From Pseudoxanthomonas japonensis (GTDB taxonomy: Bacteria; Pseudomonadota; Gammaproteobacteria; Xanthomonadales; Xanthomonadaceae): DNA of 64,000 bases. The stretch spans positions 124,001 through 188,000 of the forward strand of contig NZ_PDWW01000002.1 of assembly GCF_010093445.1 (NCBI RefSeq). Direction: 5' to 3'. Shown here piece after piece: positions 44,248 to 52,309 of this stretch. Each line of letters opens with the position of its first letter. Within the stretch, counting starts at the first letter, position 1. Position numbers and translations under genes: made by a program. The notes under the pieces were generated by a model, which ran no database searches, was not told where the DNA came from, and saw only the letters and a list, made by a program, of their open reading frames with translations.

Positions 44248-45584
44248 GCGTGCTGGCTGTCCGTAGTGAGGAGGGCGGGAGCGTCGAGGCGCGGTTCGAC
44301 GCGATCGGCACCGAAATGGATGGAGAACACGCTGCCCTGGCCGACCTCGCTTTCGATCTCGAGGCGCGCCTGGTGCAGGTTCAGCACGTGCTTGACGATC
44401 GACAGGCCCAGGCCGGTGCCACCGCTCTCGCGCGAGCGGCTGGTGGAGACGCGGTAGAAGCGTTCGGTGATGCGCGGCAGGTGAGCGGTCGGGATGCCGT
44501 AGCCGGTGTCGCGCACGCTGAGCACGGCGCCGTCGCCCTCGCGCGCGAAGCGCACCGTGATCGTGCCGCCGGCCGGGGTGTAGCGCACGGCGTTGCTGAC
44601 CAGGTTGGAGAACGCGCTGTGCAGTTCCTTGTTGGAGCCGGACAGATCCACGTTGGCCTCGTCCTGGATCACGACCGTGTGGCGGCGCTGGCTCAGCGCT
44701 TCGGCTTCGCGCCGCAGCGTGGCCAGCATCGGCGCCATGGCCACGTTCTCGTCGGGCAGGCTGTCCTGCGCTTCCAGCCGCGACAGCGTCAGCAGGTCTT
44801 CCACCAGTTGGGTCATGCGCTGCGACTGCTTCTGCATCTCCGACAGCATGGGTGCCCAGTCCGGGTATTCGGTGGGCTCCAGCATGTCCAGGTATCCGTG
44901 CACGACGGTCAGCGGCGTGCGCAGTTCGTGCGAGACGTTGGCGACGAAGTCGCGACGCATCTGCTCCAGCCGCAGCAGCTTGCTGACGTCGCGCGCGACC
45001 AGCAGCCAGTACTCGTCGGAGTAGGGGATCAGCCGCAGGTTGAGGCGCAGGTGGGGATCCACCGGCGAGGCGGCATCCAGCATCGGTTCGGCATTGCGCC
45101 CGCCGGCCAGCCAGTGCGACATCGGCAGCGGCTGCAGGCGGTCGCCGACCGGGGCGCCGATGTCGGCAGGGTACTGCAGGCCCAGCAGGGTGCCGGCGGC
45201 CTTGTTGAACCACTGCACGCGCTGGCTGTTGCGTTCCACCACCACCACGCCGTCAGGCAGCGCGGCGGCGGCGGCGCGGTAGGCGCGCAGCATGTCGAGC
45301 AGGCGGCGCTTGCGCGTGCGCATCTCGGCCTGGCCGCGGAACAGCAGGCGGTCGAGCTCGTTCCAGACGCCACGGCCCCGGGCCGGTTCCATGCGCTGGC
45401 GGGCGGTCAGGCGCAGCAGGACCTTGCGCAGCCGCCAGTAGTGCCATGCGACCACGCCGAGCGCGGCGACGGTGACGACCGGCCAGACGTGGCCCAGCAA
45501 CAGCCCGGCCACGACCGCCAGCGCGAGGATCAGCGCCAGCTGGCCGAGCGTCTTGAACCACGCGGAGCGGATGTCGTGGGGCAT
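44244..45584 (-). CDS. phoR: Phosphate regulon sensor kinase PhoR
   Basis: 446 residues. Two close membrane segments (14-31 and 35-50) with almost no periplasmic loop, as in PhoR. A PAS domain follows (VVVVERNSQRVQWFNKAAG), then His219 in FVANVSHELRTPL, and ATPase boxes FSNLVSNAVRYTP, RDTGYGIP and GTGLGLSIVKH. Phosphorylates PhoB at low phosphate, with the Pst/PhoU complex as input; those genes are outside the window. Separated from phoB by a type A repeat rather than directly adjoining. Confidence 0.95.
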   Translation of the reverse strand: MPHDIRSAWFKTLGQLALILALAVVAGLLLGHVWPVVTVAALGVVAWHYWRLRKVLLRLTARQRMEPARGRGVWNELDRLLFRGQAEMRTRKRRLLDMLRAYRAAAAALPDGVVVVERNSQRVQWFNKAAGTLLGLQYPADIGAPVGDRLQPLPMSHWLAGGRNAEPMLDAASPVDPHLRLNLRLIPYSDEYWLLVARDVSKLLRLEQMRRDFVANVSHELRTPLTVVHGYLDMLEPTEYPDWAPMLSEMQKQSQRMTQLVEDLLTLSRLEAQDSLPDENVAMAPMLATLRREAEALSQRRHTVVIQDEANVDLSGSNKELHSAFSNLVSNAVRYTPAGGTITVRFAREGDGAVLSVRDTGYGIPTAHLPRITERFYRVSTSRSRESGGTGLGLSIVKHVLNLHQARLEIESEVGQGSVFSIHFGADRVEPRLDAPALLTTDSQHA

Positions 45585-45644
45585 GGACCGATTGTAGGCA
45601 GATGTGTGTGACAGCAGGGATGGGGAAGGGGGGCGACTGGTTTT

Positions 45645-45756
45645 CCGTCATCCCGGCGCACGCCAGGATCCAGGGTGAGTTGTGTCGTTCGTCGCTTCGG
45701 CGCTGGGCAGGCGACGTCAAGATCAGGATGAATCCCGGCGTGCGCCGGGATGATGG
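45645..45756. repeat. Type A palindromic repeat, copy 4
   Basis: Left arm CCGTCATCCCGGCG continuing CACGCCAGGATCC; right arm GAATCCCGGCGTG continuing CGCCGGGATGATGG, with about 58 unique bases between. One arm base pair differs (CCAGG against CCGGG), and the right end reads GATGATGG rather than GATGACGG. It fills half of the 222-bp gap between phoB and phoR. Confidence 0.82.
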
Positions 45757-45806
45757 ACGAGGACGCTGCGCGCGTCCGATTCCCGGACCCGATTCCTGCA
45801 ACGACT

Positions 45807-46496
45807 TCACATGGCGGCCGAGAAGCGATAGCCCGAGCCGCGCACGGTCTGCACCATGTTTTCCAGGGCGTGCGGCTCGAGCGTCTTGCGCAGGCGGCGG
45901 ATATGCACGTCGACGGTCCGTTCCTCCACGTAGACGCTGCCGCCCCAGACGTGGTCGAGCAGTTGCGTGCGCGAATAGACGCGCTCCGGGTGCGTCATGA
46001 AGAAGTGGAGCAGGCGGTATTCGGTGGGGCCGATGGCGACCGGGGTGTCGCCGGCGAACACGCGGTGCGCGGCCCCGTCGATGCGCAGGTTGCCGACGGC
46101 GACGCTGCCGTCTTCGTCATCGTCGCGCGAGCGGCGCATGACCGCACGGATGCGCGCCAGCAGTTCGCGCGCGGAGAACGGCTTGACCACGTAGTCGTCG
46201 ACGCCGGCCTCCAGCCCGCCGACCCGGTCGTTCTCCTCGCCACGGGCGGTGAGCATGATGATCGGCACGTCGCGGGTCATGGCGTCCTTGCGCCAGCGAC
46301 GGGCCAGTTCCAGGCCGCTGGTGCCGGGCAGCATCCAGTCGAGGAGGATCAGGTCCGGCACGCGGTCGGCGATGGCGTTCTGGGCTTCACGGGCATCGCC
46401 GGCGTGGATCGGCTCGTAGTCGCCCTTGCGCAGGGCGAAGGCCACCATGTCGCGGATGGCGGGTTCATCGTCGACGATCAGGATGTGCTTCTGCAC
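45807..46496 (-). CDS. phoB: Phosphate regulon response regulator PhoB
   Basis: 229 residues from a GTG at 46496, which gives the expected MQKHILIVDDEPAIRDMV start. Phosphoacceptor Asp53 in LILLDWMLPG; Lys in YVVKPFSARE. C-terminal OmpR winged helix with YVEERTVDVHIRRLRKTL. Activates phosphate-starvation genes at Pho boxes, including its own, which lies 38 bp upstream. Upstream in-frame codons to 46700 are unsupported. Confidence 0.95.
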   Translation of the reverse strand: MQKHILIVDDEPAIRDMVAFALRKGDYEPIHAGDAREAQNAIADRVPDLILLDWMLPGTSGLELARRWRKDAMTRDVPIIMLTARGEENDRVGGLEAGVDDYVVKPFSARELLARIRAVMRRSRDDDEDGSVAVGNLRIDGAAHRVFAGDTPVAIGPTEYRLLHFFMTHPERVYSRTQLLDHVWGGSVYVEERTVDVHIRRLRKTLEPHALENMVQTVRGSGYRFSAAM

Positions 46497-46534
46497 GCAG
46501 GGTCCGGGGAGGGGAGGAGGGACCGCGCCAGTAG

Positions 46535-46563
46535 ACGACAATTTTGTGACGTTTACATGACAT
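46535..46563 (-). promoter_or_regulatory. Pho box upstream of phoB
   Basis: On the leftward strand: ATGTCAT-GTAA-ACGTCAC and, after AAAA, TTGTCGT. Three 7-base direct repeats at exact 11-base spacing, each resembling CTGTCAT, with A/T-rich spacers as PhoB requires. An inverted TGTCATG follows at 46574-46580. Indicates autoregulation. Confidence 0.8.
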
Positions 46564-46599
46564 GCCGCAGGACTGTCATGCAGGCCGCCCGATGGCCGG

Positions 46600-48240
46600 T
46601 CAGCGGCGTTCCATATCGGGGTCGCGCACGCCCTGGCGCCGGAGTTCCAGTACCTCGGGCGTGATGCTGGCGATCCGGGCATCCACCCGGGCGCGGGCAT
46701 AGAAATCCAGGTCGCCCTGCTTCTTGAGATTCTGCAGCTGGATCAGCGCCTGCTCCGGCCGGCCGTTCAGGTAGGCGGCCTCCGCATAGGCTTCGCCGGC
46801 GCGGGCGGTGTCGCCGGCCAGTTCGTTGGCCCGGGCGAACTGCTGCTGGAACACCGGGTCGTCGCCGGCGCGGGCCATCAACGGCCGCAGGACCGCCTGC
46901 GCGCGCTGGCCGGCCTCGCGGCCTCCCTGCTCGTTCAGCACCTTGGCGTAGGTCAGGGCGACCGGACGGTTCTGCGGGTAGCGCTGCAGCAGCGCATCGA
47001 AGCGGCGGTTGGCCGCCGCCGCGTTGCCCGTGCGCGATTCCGCCTCGCCCAGCGACAGTGCCACCCACAAATTGTCCGGGTTCTCATCGGCCAGTCGCTG
47101 CAGTTCGGTCAATGAGGTTCGGATATCCCCGCCTTGCAGGTGAGCCACCGCCAGGCCGTAGCGCTGCGGTCCGGTCAACGGTTTGCCGGCCTGGCGGCGC
47201 AGGGTCTCGTACTCGCGCACGGCAGCGGAGGGCGTGCTGGCACTGAGGGCGCGCAGCCGTTCGCGCGCCCAGTCGAACTGTCCGGAGTCGCCCTGCCGGA
47301 ACACCTGCGAGGGCAGGGTGACCGGGATGGGCAGCAGGGGATTGTCGCTGCGGGTTTCCGGCAGGGTGATGGCGTTGCGGTCGAAGCGTTCCACCCGCTC
47401 GCCGCCGGGCACGCTGGTGACGGCGGTGACCTGGCTGCCGCGCATCTGGTCGGCGCGCTGGCGTGCTTCGCTGATGCGGGTGGTGGTGACGGGGTGGGTC
47501 TGCAGGTAGTCCGGGACCGATTCGCGTCCGCTGCCGCGGGCGACGCGGGTGGCCTGCTGCAGCTTGGCGAAGAAGCCGGCCATTGCATCGATGTCGTAGC
47601 CGGCGCGGGACAGGGTGCGGATGCCGACGCGGTCGGCTTCGGATTCGTTGGAGCGGGTGTAGTCGATCTGGCGCTGCTGCATCAGCCCCATCGCCGAGGC
47701 GATGGCCGCCTGCGAGGCGTCGCCGCTGGAACTGCCGCCCGCCGCCTGCGCCAGCACGATGGCGCCCAGCATGCCGAGCAGGATCGGGATCTGGTCGCGC
47801 TGCGCGCGCTCCACGCCGCGCAGGACGTGCTGCTGGGTGACGTGGGCGATTTCATGCGAAAGCACGGCAGCCACTTCGTCCTCGCGGTCGGCGGTCAGCA
47901 CCAGGCCGGCATTCATGCCGATGTAGCCGCCGAGCGTGGCGAAGGCGTTGATCTGCCGGTCGCGCATCATGAAGAAGGTGTAAGGCTGCTGCGGATTGTC
48001 GCTGTCCGCGCCGAGCCGGCCGCCGACCCCCTGCAGCCAGTCGGTGACCAGCGGATCCTCCAGCAGGTAGCCGTAGTTGCGCAGTTCGCGCAGCATCATC
48101 CCGCCGTACTGCGCCTGCCGCGCCGGCGTCAGCAACTCACCGGCAGAAGAGCCGATGTCGGGCAGGCGGCTTTCCTGCGAGGACGCCAGCGGCGTCGCGA
48201 GGACCAGGGTCAGGACGGTGGCAAGCAGCAAGGGACGCAA
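46600..48240 (-). CDS. bepA: M48 periplasmic metalloprotease/chaperone with TPR domain
   Basis: 546 residues. Signal peptide (MRPLLLATVLTLVLATPLAS). Zinc site HEIAH with His129, Glu130 and His133, third ligand Glu201 in SNESEADRVG. The C-terminal half is tetratricopeptide-like (LAVAHLQGGDIRTSLTELQ and further helices). Matches BepA, which handles outer-membrane assembly proteins such as LptD. Starts at TTG 48240 with GGAG six bases upstream; no ATG fits. Divergent from the glutaredoxin gene. Confidence 0.93.
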   Translation of the reverse strand: MRPLLLATVLTLVLATPLASSQESRLPDIGSSAGELLTPARQAQYGGMMLRELRNYGYLLEDPLVTDWLQGVGGRLGADSDNPQQPYTFFMMRDRQINAFATLGGYIGMNAGLVLTADREDEVAAVLSHEIAHVTQQHVLRGVERAQRDQIPILLGMLGAIVLAQAAGGSSSGDASQAAIASAMGLMQQRQIDYTRSNESEADRVGIRTLSRAGYDIDAMAGFFAKLQQATRVARGSGRESVPDYLQTHPVTTTRISEARQRADQMRGSQVTAVTSVPGGERVERFDRNAITLPETRSDNPLLPIPVTLPSQVFRQGDSGQFDWARERLRALSASTPSAAVREYETLRRQAGKPLTGPQRYGLAVAHLQGGDIRTSLTELQRLADENPDNLWVALSLGEAESRTGNAAAANRRFDALLQRYPQNRPVALTYAKVLNEQGGREAGQRAQAVLRPLMARAGDDPVFQQQFARANELAGDTARAGEAYAEAAYLNGRPEQALIQLQNLKKQGDLDFYARARVDARIASITPEVLELRRQGVRDPDMERR

Positions 48241-48427
48241 ACGTGGCTCCGTGGCGGATAATGGGCGTCTCGATCAGGATGACCGGTCGTCGATCCAGGC
48301 GAGTGAATACGTGGTTAACCGGACGGGTTCCGGTTCGCACTGTTCCACTGCGTTCACTGGAGGACGGCCCGACCTGCCCGATATTGGCTGGGACCTGTTT
48401 CCCTCCCTTTCGTTCCGGAGACCTCCC

Positions 48428-48715
48428 TTGAGCGACACCCCGCAGGGCGCCACGCCCGAAATCACCCTCTACAGCACCGCCATCTGTCCCTATTGCGTGG
48501 CGGCCAAGAATTTCCTCAAGAGCAAGGGCCAGACCTGGACCGAGGTGCGGATCGACCTGGACCCGGCGGAGCGCGAGAAGATGATCGCCAAGGCCAATCG
48601 CACCAGCGTGCCGCAGATCTTCGTGGGCGATGTGCACGTGGGTGGCTATGACGACATGATCGCCCTGCATCGCGCCGGCAAGCTGGAGCCGCTGCTGGCA
48701 GGAGGTGCCACATGA
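48428..48715 (+). CDS. grxC: Glutaredoxin 3
   Basis: 95 residues. Active site CPYC at 20-23 within TLYSTAICPYCVAAKNFL, then TSVPQIFVGDVHVGGYDD with the cis-proline and glutathione-binding GG-D. A dithiol glutaredoxin for ribonucleotide reductase and protein deglutathionylation. Starts at TTG 48428 with GGAG at 48417-48420; the open frame upstream has no such support. Overlaps the AhpD-like gene by four bases (ATGA). Confidence 0.92.
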   Translation: MSDTPQGATPEITLYSTAICPYCVAAKNFLKSKGQTWTEVRIDLDPAEREKMIAKANRTSVPQIFVGDVHVGGYDDMIALHRAGKLEPLLAGGAT

Positions 48716-49107
48716 GCGCCGCCGACGACAGCCAGGACCGGGTGAAGGCGTTCACCGAGTTCCGCCAGCGCATGAACAAGCGCATCCTGGACGAGCCCAA
48801 CCAGGTTGTCCGACGCTTCTTCGCGCTGGACACGCAGACCTACCAGGCCGGCGCGCTGGACGTGAAGACCAAGGAGCTGCTGGGCCTGGTCGCCTCGATG
48901 GTGCTGCGCTGCGACGACTGCATCAGCTACCACGTCGCCCAGTGCAAGGAGGCCGGCGTGACGCGGAAAGAGTTCTTCGAAACCTTCTCGGTCGGCCTGG
49001 TGGTCGGCGGCTCCATCGTCATCCCGCACCTTCGCCGCGCGGTGGATTTCCTCGATCAGTTGGAAGGCGGACAGGCCGACGCGCCGGCCGCGCACGACCA
49101 CGCCTGA
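48712..49107 (+). CDS. Carboxymuconolactone decarboxylase/AhpD-family protein
   Basis: 131 residues. The AhpD-type redox site is CDDC (Cys67, Cys70) followed by ISYHVAQC (His74, Cys78), the usual relay of peroxidase-like members. KTKELLGLVASMVLRC is the core helix. Likely a thiol peroxidase or disulfide relay rather than a decarboxylase. Translational coupling to grxC suggests glutaredoxin reduces it. The C-terminus is His-rich (AAHDHA). Confidence 0.9.
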   Translation: MSAADDSQDRVKAFTEFRQRMNKRILDEPNQVVRRFFALDTQTYQAGALDVKTKELLGLVASMVLRCDDCISYHVAQCKEAGVTRKEFFETFSVGLVVGGSIVIPHLRRAVDFLDQLEGGQADAPAAHDHA

Positions 49108-49256
49108 CTGCGCGCCGGGAGCCCCCGGAGACGGGCTCAGACCATGGTCGATTAGGGGACTTGCCGGCCGTTCGGGCATAATTGGCGGACAAATCTTCCC
49201 TTTCGCGCCCGTCGCGGCCTCGCCCGGCGCGTGCCCCTGTTCGGAAACCCCACTCA

Positions 49257-50264
49257 ATGACCCAGACGATTACGGTCATCCGCGGCGACGGTATTGGCCC
49301 GGAGATCATGGACGCCACCCTGTACGTGCTGGACGCGCTCAAGGTCGGCCTGACCTACGAAGACGCCGACGCCGGCCTGGTGGCGCTGGAGAAGCACGGC
49401 GACCTGCTGCCGCAGGCCACGCTGGATTCGATCCGCAGGAACGGCGTGGCGCTGAAGAGCCCGCTGACCACGCCGGTGGGCGAGGGCTTCAGCTCGATCA
49501 ACGTCGCGCTGCGCCGCCACTTCGACCTGTACGCCAACGTGCGTCCGGCCAAGTCGTTCCCGAACACCAAGTCGCGCTTCGCCGATGGCGTGGATCTGAT
49601 CACCGTGCGCGAGAACACCGAAGGCGCCTACATCGGTGAAGGCCAGTCGATTTCGGAAGACGGCGAAACCGCACTGCTGACGCAGAAGATCACCCGCAAG
49701 GGCTCCGAGCGCATCGTGCGCTACGCCTACGACCTGGCCCGCAAGACCGGCCGCAAGAAGGTCACCATCGTCCACAAGGCGAACATCCTGAAGACCACCT
49801 CGGGCCTGTTCCTGAAGGTGGCACGCGAAGTGGCCGCGCAGTATCCCGAGATCCAGACCAACGAGATGATCGTGGACAACACCTGCATGCAGCTGGTGAT
49901 GCGTCCGGAGCAGTTCGACATCATCGTCACCACCAACCTGTTCGGCGACATCATTTCCGACCTGTGCGCCGGTCTGGTCGGTGGCCTGGGCCTGGCCCCG
50001 GGCGCCAACATCGGTGCCGACGCGGCGATCTTCGAAGCCGTGCATGGCTCGGCGCCCGACATCGCCGGCAAGGGCATCGCCAATCCGTGCGCGCTGCTGC
50101 TGGGCGCGGCACAGATGCTCGACCACCTGGGCCAGCCGGAGAAGGCCGAGCGCCTGCGTGCGGCGATCATCGCCACGCTGGAAGCGAAGGATTCGCTGAC
50201 CCCGGACCTCGGCGGCGAGGGCAGCACGATGTCGTTCGCGAAGGCGATCGCCAGCCGCGTCTGA
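49257..50264 (+). CDS. NAD-dependent isocitrate dehydrogenase (IMDH-like family)
   Basis: 335 residues. Isocitrate/isopropylmalate dehydrogenase fold: TVIRGDGIGPEIM, LRRHFDLYANVRPAKSFP (substrate Arg), TVRENTEGAYIGEG and the cofactor loop GSAPDIAGKGIANP. Asp at the position after GSAP indicates NAD rather than NADP. Resembles homomeric NAD-dependent isocitrate dehydrogenases of xanthomonads and the mitochondrial catalytic subunit; homoisocitrate is a less likely substrate. Start at the ATG at 49257. Confidence 0.88.
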   Translation: MTQTITVIRGDGIGPEIMDATLYVLDALKVGLTYEDADAGLVALEKHGDLLPQATLDSIRRNGVALKSPLTTPVGEGFSSINVALRRHFDLYANVRPAKSFPNTKSRFADGVDLITVRENTEGAYIGEGQSISEDGETALLTQKITRKGSERIVRYAYDLARKTGRKKVTIVHKANILKTTSGLFLKVAREVAAQYPEIQTNEMIVDNTCMQLVMRPEQFDIIVTTNLFGDIISDLCAGLVGGLGLAPGANIGADAAIFEAVHGSAPDIAGKGIANPCALLLGAAQMLDHLGQPEKAERLRAAIIATLEAKDSLTPDLGGEGSTMSFAKAIASRV

Positions 50265-50276
50265 TCGCGGTATCTG

Positions 50277-50308
50277 CGCATCTCCGCGCCAACATGCGCG
50301 GAGATGCG
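50277..50308 (+). terminator. Terminator-like stem after isocitrate dehydrogenase
   Basis: CGCATCTCCGCGC and GCGCGGAGATGCG form a perfect 13-bp stem with a six-base loop, 12 bases after the stop codon, followed by GTTTGG. Short T run but very stable. Confidence 0.7.
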
Positions 50309-50362
50309 GTTTGGCCACCGGGATTCCCTGGGGTATCCTCGGTCCCATGTTCCTCATGACGC

Positions 50363-52201
50363 ATGCCGTCGCGCCCGATGGGATCGCTGGCGGTCATTGA
50401 CTGGACCATCGTCGCCACCTATCTGGTCGCGACATTGCTGGTAGGCGCCTGGGTGTCCCGCTCCGCGGGGCGCTCGCTCGAGTCGTACTTCGTCGCGGAC
50501 CGTTCCCTGCCCTGGTGGTGGCTGGGAACCTCGATGGCGGCGACGACCTTCGCCGCCGATACGCCGTTGGTCGTGGCAGGGCTCGTCGCCAAGCATGGCG
50601 TGGCGGGCAACTGGCTGTGGTGGTCGTGGGCGATCTCGCATGTGTCGGTAGCGGTGGTGTTCGCCGCGCTGTGGCGCCGCTCGCGCGTCCTGACCGATGC
50701 CGAACTGATCGAACTGCGCTACACCGGACGGTCCGGTGCCTGGCTGCGCGGCTTCAAGGCCGCTTTCTTCGCCATCCTCATCAACGCCATCATCCTGGGT
50801 TGGGTGGTGCGGGCGATGGTGAAGATCGCCGCGCCGTTCGTGGACTGGCAGGCGTTGCTGGGTGCGGGCGCGGTGGAAACCTTCGCGGCGGTGTGGCCGG
50901 CGGCGCTGCTGGTCGGTACGCCGAACGACACCATCACGGTGCTCGTGCTGTTCGGTGTGATCGGGGCGTATTCCAGCCTGGGGGGCATCCGCGGCGTGAT
51001 CCTCACCGACCTGGTGCAGTTCGTCATGGCCCTCGCAGGCGGGGCGCTGTTCGCGTGGTTCGCCATCGAGCATGTCGGCGGCATGCAGGGATTGCGGGAA
51101 GGACTGGCGCAGCACTACGACGCGGAGGCCCTGCTGTCGTTCGTACCGGCACAGGATGCCGCCTGGCTGCCGGTGCACGTGTTCCTGATCTACATCGCCG
51201 TCCAGTGGTGGGCGCAGTACTACAGCGACGGCAGCGGCTATCTGGCGCAGCGGGTGTTCGCTGCGCGCGACGAGCGGCACGCCGTCGGGGGTGCGCTGTG
51301 GTTCGTCGTGTTGAATTACGCCGTGCGAACCTGGCCCTGGGTGCTGGTGGCGCTGGTCGCACTGCTGGTGTTTCCACTGGGCACGGCGGGCGAGGGGGCC
51401 GCCGCGGTGGTCGCGGCGGATCGTGAAATGGCGTACCCCGTCCTGATGGCGCAGTTGCTGCCGGCCGGCGCGCTGGGCCTGCTGTTCGCCTCGCTGCTGG
51501 CGGCCTTCATGAGCACGGTGGACACGCATCTCAACTGGGGTGCGAGTTACCTCACCCACGACCTCTACCGGCGCTTCGTGGATCCCGGCGCGAGCCAGGC
51601 GCGGCTGGTCTGGATCAGCCGGCTGTCGGTCATGCTGCTTACCGCGATGGGCGTCGTGGTGGCCTCCCGGATCGACAGCATCGAACAGGCGTGGCGCTTC
51701 TTCATCGCGCTGGGCGCCGGGCTGGGGCTGCCGTCGATGCTGCGCTGGTTCTGGTGGCGCGCCAATGCGTGGACCGAGATCGCCGGCATCGTCGCGGCGG
51801 TGACCTCGGCGATGGTCCTGTACCCGCTGTTTCCCGATGCGCGCCCGGAGCATCTGCTGGTGGCGATCGTGGCCATCGCGACGACGTCGGCGCTGGTGGC
51901 GACCTTTCTCACGCCACCGGTGCCCCGCGACCATCTGGCGGCGTTCACGCGACGGGTTCGCCCTCCCGGCTGGTGGAAGGACCTGCCGGGTGCGGCGCCC
52001 AAGACGGCCCTGGGGTGGCTGGGCGCCGCCTGGCTGGCGGGAAACGCGGGCGTGTTCGCGCTCATGTTCGGGATCGGCTACCTGCTGCTCGGACCTCGCG
52101 CGAAGGGCGCCGTGCTGGCGCTAAGCGGCCTTTTCCTGCTCTGGGCGACGCTGCGTGCCAGCAAGCGCTTCCGCCTGGCGAGCGGACTGCGTGACGCATG
52201 A
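50363..52201 (+). CDS. Sodium:solute symporter family protein
   Basis: 612 residues, about thirteen hydrophobic segments. SSS-family features: VAGLVAKHGVAGNWLWW, then IGAYSSLGGIRGVILTDLVQF and LLAAFMSTVDTHLNWGASYL, which resemble the sodium-site segments of this family. The C-terminal extension after about residue 530 adds further membrane helices. Substrate unknown. The start at 50363 is the first of several ATGs; 50378 is also possible. A second sodium-linked transporter follows after 108 bp. Confidence 0.87.
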   Translation: MPSRPMGSLAVIDWTIVATYLVATLLVGAWVSRSAGRSLESYFVADRSLPWWWLGTSMAATTFAADTPLVVAGLVAKHGVAGNWLWWSWAISHVSVAVVFAALWRRSRVLTDAELIELRYTGRSGAWLRGFKAAFFAILINAIILGWVVRAMVKIAAPFVDWQALLGAGAVETFAAVWPAALLVGTPNDTITVLVLFGVIGAYSSLGGIRGVILTDLVQFVMALAGGALFAWFAIEHVGGMQGLREGLAQHYDAEALLSFVPAQDAAWLPVHVFLIYIAVQWWAQYYSDGSGYLAQRVFAARDERHAVGGALWFVVLNYAVRTWPWVLVALVALLVFPLGTAGEGAAAVVAADREMAYPVLMAQLLPAGALGLLFASLLAAFMSTVDTHLNWGASYLTHDLYRRFVDPGASQARLVWISRLSVMLLTAMGVVVASRIDSIEQAWRFFIALGAGLGLPSMLRWFWWRANAWTEIAGIVAAVTSAMVLYPLFPDARPEHLLVAIVAIATTSALVATFLTPPVPRDHLAAFTRRVRPPGWWKDLPGAAPKTALGWLGAAWLAGNAGVFALMFGIGYLLLGPRAKGAVLALSGLFLLWATLRASKRFRLASGLRDA

Positions 52202-52309
52202 GCCGTTCCGGCGCAGCGTCCCGTTTTTGTTTGCGTATGTCCCACCCATGAGGTTGGATGCGAGTGAAAGGGCACGCACAATCCGCGGCCCACGCAGAAG
52301 GCCACGTTC

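Noticed and set aside
44248-45213. Possible extra N-terminal domain of polyphosphate kinase
   Set aside because: The frame is open only because GC-rich codons rarely give stops; the region is phoR in another frame, and the ATG at 44247 fits the known start.
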